A stretch of 64,000 bases of DNA from Lineus longissimus (taxonomy: Eukaryota > Nemertea > Pilidiophora > Heteronemertea > Lineidae): the NCBI RefSeq assembly GCF_910592395.1, contig NC_088322.1, positions 14,813,431-14,877,430 of the forward strand, read 5' to 3'. Every line of letters begins with the position of its first letter. Within the stretch, counting starts at the first letter, position 1. Below, in pieces: positions 33,101-64,000 of this stretch. Both the position numbers and the translations under genes were made by a program. Under the pieces are notes generated by a model, which worked only from the letters and a program-made list of their open reading frames with translations, had not been told where the DNA came from and made no database searches.

Positions 33101-36100
33101 CATTAACGCTTCATAGGCGGCGCTCCTGAGATTGTGCTGTCCACCATCTGGACGATCCGTCGTCATCAATAATTTATTCACTATAACCTGGAACACCGAT
33201 GACAAGCAGTACGTCGGGGGTTCACTGGTGTCATCTGGGGTATCAGCGGCTTCGTATGCTGCTTCAGCGAGGCTGGAGAACGCCTGAGAGGAATGTGGCA
33301 ACTTATTAGAATTATCGCAGTAACAAAGTCTCTCTTGTTGACTCTACAAGAACTTGTCCATTCATGAAAAAGCAGCGAGCAAGGGCAGAATCACAGACTA
33401 CAAATTCGTTTGGTTTTCAAGTTGGGAATTATCTGTTCTACAGACTTTGTTCTGGAGTCGACTGAATTGGTCTTCAGGAAAAAATTAGAGTGTTTGATTA
33501 TTGATCAGATCAGTCACAATCAAGTTTGATCATCATCAGACCAATTCAGAGCCCCCCACCCCAAGATTTATGAGGAAACATCTGAACACCTAACAAGAAG
33601 ACTTATGCAATAAATCTAGAAGCAGATGCCTCAGTGAGGCTTTCAGCTTACCCAGCAGACGTTTGACGCCACTCGAGGGTCCGAATCCAACTCTTTGACT
33701 AAACCACCCAACAACGGCATCAAATGTTTCTCATTTATGACAGCTTCTGGAATAATCTCGCATATTCGGCCAACAGTCCACGCAGCTGTGTCCTTGACGA
33801 CGACATGCTCCTGCTCATTGGACAACGTTTTGACGAGAAGGGGCATCACCGTCGGCAAGTAACCGTTGAATTTAGTTGGGTCGGGGCCCTCCAGGATACA
33901 ACCTGAAAGAAGACACAGCTTAATAAAATACTTTCCAGGGAAAGATGGGCGACTAGATTTAGGAATGATAGTTTTGGTCTTCAGGAAAAAATTAGAGTGT
34001 TTGATTTTTGCTCACGGTTGATTATCGCAATCAGGTTTTTATCATCACTAGACCAAATTCGCATGGCATCGGTGCATTCCTAACTTTGCTCAGAAACAAA
34101 CATGCTGTGTGATACACCTACCAAATGACATGATGGCTGCGTCTCGATACCTCCAGTCGGTGTTTGCTATTTTTTCAATCATCCAAGGCATGACAAGGTC
34201 GACAATGGGATCTTCACAGCAGCTGGCGAGCAGCATCATACATACACCAGCAGCCTTACATGGGTTCCACTCATCGTCATCATCACATTCTTCCTGAAAA
34301 TTCAAATGCACGCTACGATCAGAATATTGTCATTAAAGAAGGAAACCTTCCAAATTAATGATTGGCTCAATAGCTACACTTTGCAGGAGGAAAATGTCTT
34401 GTGCAGTAGTCTTTAGAGAAGTCTGAATCACCTGGATTCATATAAATTACCACGAATAGCTCAAGATTTCTGTAGTTTTTACCTGCTTGGTAAGTGTTTC
34501 CTGTAGAATTGGTATAAGGTACGGAAGAGCGCCTTTGGCATATAACTGGCTGCTTCTCTCTGGCGGACGGCCCTGCTCGTGCGCTTCAGACAGTTCGATG
34601 GCCAGATCCACCTCCTCATCACAGACATTCGACCAGAACTCGATTCCCTGGAGAGCAACCTCATCCTCATTACTACGCATTGCCTCTAGCGTGATGGCAA
34701 ACAGGGCTGGTCCCATGTAGTCCTCCATATACTTGTAGTAGAGTGTGAGGATCTTTACAAGGCATTGCAGGGCTGCTACTCGGACCTGGACACAATCGGA
34801 CTGTGTCGCCTCACAGACGATCTGCATGATGTAATGTCGTTCAGCCTGCAAAATAAAAGGCAAGCATCTAGAAAGTTTTCTGAATCCCAAACCAACCTGT
34901 ACATCCAAGACCAAGATGCAGCAATCACGATGATGAAGCTGTCACCTGAAAGATGCACAATCCTTGGAGACTTGATCCGCAGAGAGAGAGAGAGAGAGAC
35001 AGGGGTAAACAAATTTGATTTAATAACTTACTGCTTCGGCAAAGTTTGCTTTTGTAAATTCCAACGAATTGAGTAAGGCATTGGTGGCAGCTAGGCGCAC
35101 TCTGTTAGATTCCTCCTTTTTCATACCATTGACAATAGCAGTCAGGATAGCATTGGCCTCGCATGCTAGGATGTCGGGGTCCTGCAATGAAGGAGAAGAA
35201 AATAACAACAATTTAACAACTACAAGAACCAAAAATGCCAATCATCACACCCAAGAGGTTTTCAAGGAAGATTTAATCTGTATGATCATCTCAAGCAGAC
35301 CTTTCTGAACAAGTGATTAGCATCCGAACGAACCATCTTTTTAAACTTACAATATCCTGACAGATGTAACCTATCGCCTCCAGTGTGGACTCCTTTAGCA
35401 TCTCAGTACTGCCTTGTGTCGTCACATTTGTCGTCAGCTTAGCCACCATACCAGGCCACAGATGATTGGGAAGTTCAGCACATGCGATGCTGGCAATACA
35501 CTGAGCCGCCTGGCTGGGACGTATCGACTCGCTCTCTGTTCCAAGTGAGTTGAGAACCTGGATAATAAAAGATATATATCAGACCTTTGACAATCAGAAA
35601 CTTGAGGGATCAAATGCATATCTGACACAGATTCCCTTCAGCTTCAAGTCTAGTTCTTACTTGCCACCAGCTTACAGTTTCTCGCAAGCTTGTCTGAAGT
35701 GAAGTATTATCAGATTTCTGGCTAACAAGACTCAAGCACTCCTGGTTTACAACAACGCAATCTGACGAAATTTGACTGGGAATTTATCTAATTTACAAAA
35801 ACTGTTATTTTGCATTACTAGTCTCCACAATGTTTACTGATTCCTTTATCAGCAACACAACACGAATATGTCAAGGTCTTATATCATTATGGATGTGGCC
35901 AGCCCTCCTTACATTTTCCTTAATCTCCAGCCGAATTTGTTCTGGAAAGGTCAACCAGCGGCCAACATATTTTTGTCTTGTCTCCTCATCTTTGGAGTAG
36001 AATGCATTCTTCAACTGCAGACCAGCCTGGACTCTAGCTACTGCAGGGTTGCTCTCATTTCTGAGGATGTCCGAGAGTTCTTTCAGCAGGCCAGGCTATA

Positions 36101-36896
36101 AAAGATTGAAAGATATGATGCATGGATGGAAATAACATATCATGATGTAAAGAGATCATCAACAAAATGACCATCACTCCTGATAACAACGGTAGGGCCA
36201 GTCTTTCCACAACAAGCGATAACACCATCACTGATCATTATAACCAATATTGGGCAACTCCATCGGGTAGATTTTACCTTTAGCCTGCCCGGCCTGACAC
36301 GCAGAGGCAAACAAACCTAGCCACTGGGTAGGCCTAACAGTAAAGAACCAACTGAAGAAAAGAGCAGACCCTGCTTAGTGTTAGCGCTACATCCCGTATT
36401 TCTACAAGCTGACAAGCAGTCGGAGTCTTAACAGACAGAGCAGTACCAGCAAAACAAGGGGATTCAGGCCTGTGTCATCAACGTGTCAACCTGTCATCGG
36501 AATCAGGGCAGATGAATCATGAAAACATCATGGAAAAGAAAGTCAGCCGCCGCCATTTTGGATTTCGCGACGGCCTTCGAAAAATTCTCGCCCCACAAAA
36601 CAAAGACCGCTAAAAATCCGATTACTCACCAAATCGAGTAGTGCAGCCTGCTCCAAGAAATTCTGTGCAGCTTGGAGTTCTGCCTGATCTGTAAAATAGC
36701 AGAGGACAATGCAAACGTGAGCGATTTGCTCGACCAAAGTTTTGCCGGGACCGGCGAGACAAGCGAATCGCCGAATGTAAACGTGCTGCCGGTGAAATTG
36801 CACCCAAAGAAATCGGTATGAAATGTGTCAAAAATATCTCTTACCTGGCGATACTGTTTTTGATAAAATCGTAAGAAGATCGGGCTGAAAAGCCAT
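30158..36896 (-). CDS. KPNB1: Importin subunit beta-1 (karyopherin beta 1)
   Basis: There are 16 exons on the minus strand: 36896-36845, 36688-36630, 36095-35913, 35557-35351, 35181-35032, 34845-34483, 34293-34122, 33902-33652, 33283-33077, 32776-32633, 32317-32087, 31905-31798, 31476-31333, 31003-30898, 30709-30595, 30323-30158. Phase is kept throughout, giving 885 residues (human 876). The protein is a HEAT-repeat solenoid. Hallmarks are [20 protein letters not shown] at the N-terminus, the acidic [19 protein letters not shown] stretch, [48 protein letters not shown] and the C-terminal [11 protein letters not shown]...[10 protein letters not shown]. It carries importin-alpha/NLS cargo, or cargo directly, through nuclear pores and releases it on RanGTP. 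It lies tail-to-head with COA1. The stop TAA (30158-30160) sits inside a perfect donor-like GGTAAGT, so a longer alternative C-terminus is conceivable, but the family normally ends about here. Confidence 0.96.
32406..32490. mobile_element. Mini inverted-repeat element, copy 1, in a KPNB1 intron
   Basis: Ends AATTGGTCT and AGACCAATT are inverted repeats. The element shares GGTCTTCAGGAAAAAATTAG with copies at 33465 and 33972. Length is 85 bp. Confidence 0.85.
33465..33546. mobile_element. Mini inverted-repeat element, copy 2, in a KPNB1 intron
   Basis: It has the same AATTGGTCT...AGACCAATT ends and left 25 bp as copy 1, with a variable centre. Length is 82 bp. Confidence 0.85.
33972..34059. 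mobile_element. Mini inverted-repeat element, copy 3, in a KPNB1 intron
   Basis: It shares the TTGGTCTTCAGGAAAAAATT left part and the ATCATCACTAGACCAAAT right part with copies 1 and 2. The outermost bases are slightly decayed. Confidence 0.8.
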
Positions 36897-37987
36897 GATG
36901 AGGCCTGTCTATTTATCTTAGTCAGGGACGAAGAAATTCAAGATATTTGGAAGCAAAATTTCTGACTTTCTCTGCAAATCGGCGCTTCGTCCCATGTGAG
37001 GTACGCGGATTGATACATAAATTAGGCCCTCGACTTTGGACGTAACTTAAACAGATTCTGATTGGTTGATTGCTGCTGTACTGTAGTGTATTGGTAATAA
37101 TTGTGGCCACTGACAGAATCCCTTACAAATGGCATTAGGAGGTAATATGAATCATATATCAAATGCAAAAAGCATCCTTTTCGACAAGTTTTAAGCAACT
37201 AATGAAGCGGTATTACAATATTCTGGAGTTTTATGCTCCATGTCTTATATTCAGTGTTACAAAGTATTGTATGATCACGAAGCTTGTAATTTGGTCCGCA
37301 TCACTCGTCGGTAACTTCGCGCCATGATTTCATCGCATTAACTGCAGACCACTTCTTGAAAATCCGTCCAAGGGCTTGGTCCCAGCATTCGGGACAGTTA
37401 TTATTCAAGTTTGTATTTAGTGTCCAAGAAAAAAGTACTTTTAGCATTGCACTCAGTACCCTGCAACTACAATCAGATATTCTAGTCACATACAACAATT
37501 CCATCAGCACCACTCGTATGACGTATGTCACAACCATCCAGGGAAGACAAGATTATGAACGTCACATCCAGGGAAAGACAAAGTCACATCAGTCTAACCA
37601 CATGATAAGACCCTATACTCAGAACATCAAACCTCAACAATACAACAAGCTGCAGTCAATAAAACAGGCATCTCCCCATATCAAGTCTGCATGAGACAAG
37701 ACGGTTATCTACACTCGTCCTAGCCAATAAGATTGCCATCTCCACATCAATTCCCAGCCTAAAGACATGTATATACCCATCAAGTTGGAGCTAATACAAT
37801 TTTCATGTTTTACATCAGGATATCAACCATGAGATCAAAATATTATAGGAGACACCCAAGCCAAACCATTATCCTTACAATATCCAGAACACTGGTGTGG
37901 CTATATCTGCACATCATGGATTTTTAATAAGGCCTATATTTTGAAATAAAAGACTTGATAAGACTTCCTTTTGCAGGATCAGTCACA
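36897..37987. other. Spacer between KPNB1 5' end and COA1 3' end
   Basis: It holds the KPNB1 promoter and 5' UTR (position not defined). No coding exon, RNA gene or clear repeat is seen. Confidence 0.5.
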
Positions 37988-37993
37988 TTTATT
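37988..37993 (-). terminator. Poly(A) signal of the COA1-like gene
   Basis: AATAAA on the minus strand, about 310 bp after the COA1-like stop codon. Confidence 0.6.
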
Positions 37994-38302
37994 CCTGCAC
38001 AGTATCATACAAGCAATCAAATATGTATAAAGACATACACAAGTCTTCTTGTGCTGAACAGGATATCCCTTGCACCTCTCTTTGGAGGACAACTCGATAT
38101 CAAGACACTGAGCACAGCAATGTTTTATCCCTAACAACTTTTCAGACATTTTAAGTAGTCTAGGTCTTCCTGGTAAATCTTTCCTGAAAATGCCGAGGAC
38201 AGGAGGACCCTAACCTTGCCTTAGACTTTAGGACATTCAACAGCACCAGCAACTTGTTGTACCTGCCTCCAGTAACCAAATCATGATGCAACAAAAGTCA
38301 CA

Positions 38303-39323
38303 TCAACTAGATTTCAAATAAAATAATTCCTTATCAACAATAGTTTCAGCATCATCACTATCAGGTATAGACGTTTCCTTATTGCAAGTATTGTCACAAC
38401 CATGTCTTTCAAAGAATTTCCACTTTCTTTTAATACTGTCAATTTCAATCTCACACTTGTCAATTTGCCAACTATCGTCTTTATCTTGATCAACTGGCTT
38501 GATTCGTGTTGCCCAAGCATAGAGTGACCCGGAGTCCTTGCTTCCCTTGACCGGGATCAAAAGCTGAAAAGAAACAGGAAATCACATGTATTGTGGTGGT
38601 GAATATTCAGGTAGATTTATGTAATATCTGGCAATAAGCTTGTTGGTCGATGCAGATTGCATGAGGCTATAGCAGCAGGTACAGGCAGATTTAGACAGTG
38701 CTGTTTACTGGAATGAATTATGGAATATATATGTCTCCTACAAACCTCAGCAGTTCCCTTGACTCTATCTACTTTATTTGGTCCGCGGCCTGCCAAATTT
38801 AATCGCTTAGCACTTAAAGGTTCACCCAGCAGGTCCATAGCAGCTTTGTAGCCATGCAAAATCCTCAGTGACTTCTGATAATAATCAGTCTTCCTCATGT
38901 CATCTGAAAAGATGAGTAAGCCATGGAAAGCACATGAAATCAAATAGACTAACAGCCTTACCTTTGCATTCATAATCATAAAAAACTTCTTTTAAGAGTT
39001 TGTAAAATTGTAAGCAGATGCCACCATGCTTCCAACAAAGAGGGTATTTGTACCCCCTGCCCCCTCTGCTGGCAGAAACCCTGCAGAAGTGCCATTACTC
39101 TTCTGATCTAGCTCTTTTTAAACATTCAATTTCAACTGTCTGAGTGTCTCTCCATTTCAGAACTTGTGTCCCAAGATTTGGGTAGGTTTCATATTTGAGT
39201 CATTGCATGATTAAAGTACATCAGAGACTTACACTGAATTTTTTCCATGAGACCAATACCAGTGCCTAGGACAATGACACCTCCATACATCGCAGCAAAC
39301 TGCAATGTACGAGTCCTCACCAT
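38303..39323 (-). CDS. COA1: COA1-like cytochrome c oxidase assembly factor
   Basis: There are three exons on the minus strand: 39323-39233, 38903-38746, 38563-38303 (TGA). Phases match, giving 169 residues (human COA1 is 146). The N-terminus has a basic start followed by a single membrane segment (LQFAAMYGGVIVLGTGIGLM). The body resembles COA1/Tim21-fold proteins: a YYQKSL helix, LLGEPL, a VD..KG strand, LIPVKGSKDSGSLYAWA, and a W-x-I-D-K-x-E-I-E-I strand. COA1 sits in the mitochondrial inner membrane and helps early cytochrome oxidase (and complex I) assembly. A lysine/aspartate-rich insertion and a 30-residue C-terminal tail with cysteines are extra compared with human. The gene is divergent from DNAH7, with 807 bp between start codons. 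The assignment rests on recognised motif order and topology, not on an alignment. Confidence 0.78.
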
Positions 39324-40130
39324 TTTCTAGTTATCTAACCCTTTTCGACAACAAGACGCCAGACCACTGTCTTTGCCCAAATCTGAAAGTAAACTGAAAC
39401 AATATAAACAAAACTGCCAATCAAATCCACATAATGACTATTGCAGAACATTTGAAAACATCACCTCGTCGGACTGTTACGTCTGCTGATCATCATGCGG
39501 AGACTCCGAGTCCGAGAGTCAACTGAACTGTAGCAGATCAACACTACTAAACAAAAAGTCAATAGACCTACCGAATGACAAGAAGCTAGACTACACTGTA
39601 CTAGATCAGTCACATCCAATTCAATTGAACATGAGATATTGAATGGGTAGTTAGTGGACTTTTGTGGTTTTTCTTGAATCTCTTGCTGAAAAAATGAACC
39701 TTCTGAAAAACATGTGAGGTCAAGGTCACTTCTGAATAACATTTCAAAGGGGTTGTAATTATTGCATTCAAATACATTTTACCTTTAATGACATTGATCC
39801 GAAAATAAAATTGCTTTTGTCAAAATAGCATGGATTTGAACAAAAGTATCAAAGATAACAACATTTAAAGTAATTTATTGCTGAAATCAAGAATTTGATA
39901 TCAAATATAATGTTATTACATCTAAATCTTCTCAATAACACATCAGATTTGGGAACGAGGTTGCTTAGCAACATCAAGCAACTACGCCATATTGGACTGT
40001 TTCTGCATCAAAAAACTTTTATTTATTCACAAGTTACAAGTTTCTAGCGTGACTTTAGCGCTTTTCTATTGTTCTATTTGTAGCATAGATAGTGTGAAAC
40101 GAAATGCGATATTGATTCAATGCTGTGATA
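39324..40130. promoter_or_regulatory. Bidirectional promoter region of COA1 and DNAH7
   Basis: 807 bp separate the two start codons. The DNAH7-proximal part carries an RFX X-box (39960-39972). No TATA box is obvious. Confidence 0.6.
39960..39972 (+). promoter_or_regulatory. RFX X-box upstream of DNAH7
   Basis: GTTGCTTAGCAAC fits the X-box consensus (two RFX half sites, RYYNYY and RRNRAC, with a 1-base spacer) and is itself a near-perfect palindrome. It lies 158 bp before the inferred DNAH7 start. X-boxes at this distance mark RFX-controlled ciliary genes from worms to vertebrates. Confidence 0.82.
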
Positions 40131-63883
<23,753 letters not shown>

Positions 63884-64000
63884 GTAGGTTGAACTCCCCA
63901 ATTCTTGTATTGAAAAGAAGATTGTAGGAGCAGTAATGTGACCCCACCATAAAGTAAGATAAAGATCAGATGAATGTCTGTGTGAAAGTCTTGTTGGGAT

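Noticed and set aside
34979-35000. AG dinucleotide run in a KPNB1 intron
   Set aside because: It is a short ordinary microsatellite with no further structure.

Overview
The window is animal nuclear DNA. It has many short introns with GT..AG borders, one Pol III tRNA gene, tRNA-derived SINEs, small inverted-repeat elements and minisatellites. Introns are mostly 100-700 bp and the proteins sit close to their vertebrate counterparts. The secreted protease carries marine-invertebrate style modules (C-type lectin, astacin, FN2, TSP1 and a GCW-type domain). All this suggests a slowly evolving marine invertebrate, either lophotrochozoan or non-vertebrate deuterostome. The species cannot be fixed from the sequence alone.

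Layout. 1-3.2 kb is repeat-rich and includes a near-perfect palindromic element of about 1 kb. tRNA-Ile(AAT) lies at 3228-3301. From 3957 to 14695 (+) there is a complete 17-exon gene for a 900-residue secreted zinc metalloprotease: lectin-like domain, propeptide, astacin catalytic domain, FN2 x2, TSP1, GCW domain, TSP1 x2. One of its introns holds a 45-bp minisatellite of about 27 copies. 14.7-17.5 kb is non-coding, with a hairpin element and an 83-bp minisatellite. Then come four genes on the minus strand: METTL21A-like (3 exons, 17495-19167), C7orf57-like (7 exons, 21861-25073), importin beta-1/KPNB1 (16 exons, 30158-36896) and a COA1-like mitochondrial assembly factor (3 exons, 38303-39323). 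COA1 is divergent from DNAH7 (+, from 40131), an inner-arm axonemal dynein heavy chain. Forty-three of its exons fit in the window (3,940 codons) and only the last few dozen residues lie beyond the right edge.

I rebuilt every gene by chaining exons through splice sites and checking that reading phase carries across each junction. All six models stay open from start to stop, or to the window edge for DNAH7. Several exons are too short to stand out as ORFs, including the first exons of the protease, C7orf57-like, COA1-like and DNAH7 genes.

The genes are mainly housekeeping (nuclear import, Hsp70 lysine methylation, cytochrome oxidase assembly) plus ciliary motility. DNAH7 has a perfect RFX X-box about 160 bp before its inferred start. 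The most distinctive locus is the protease, whose modules lie on phase 1-1 exons, the classic mark of exon shuffling. No prokaryotic-style defence or mobile system is present.
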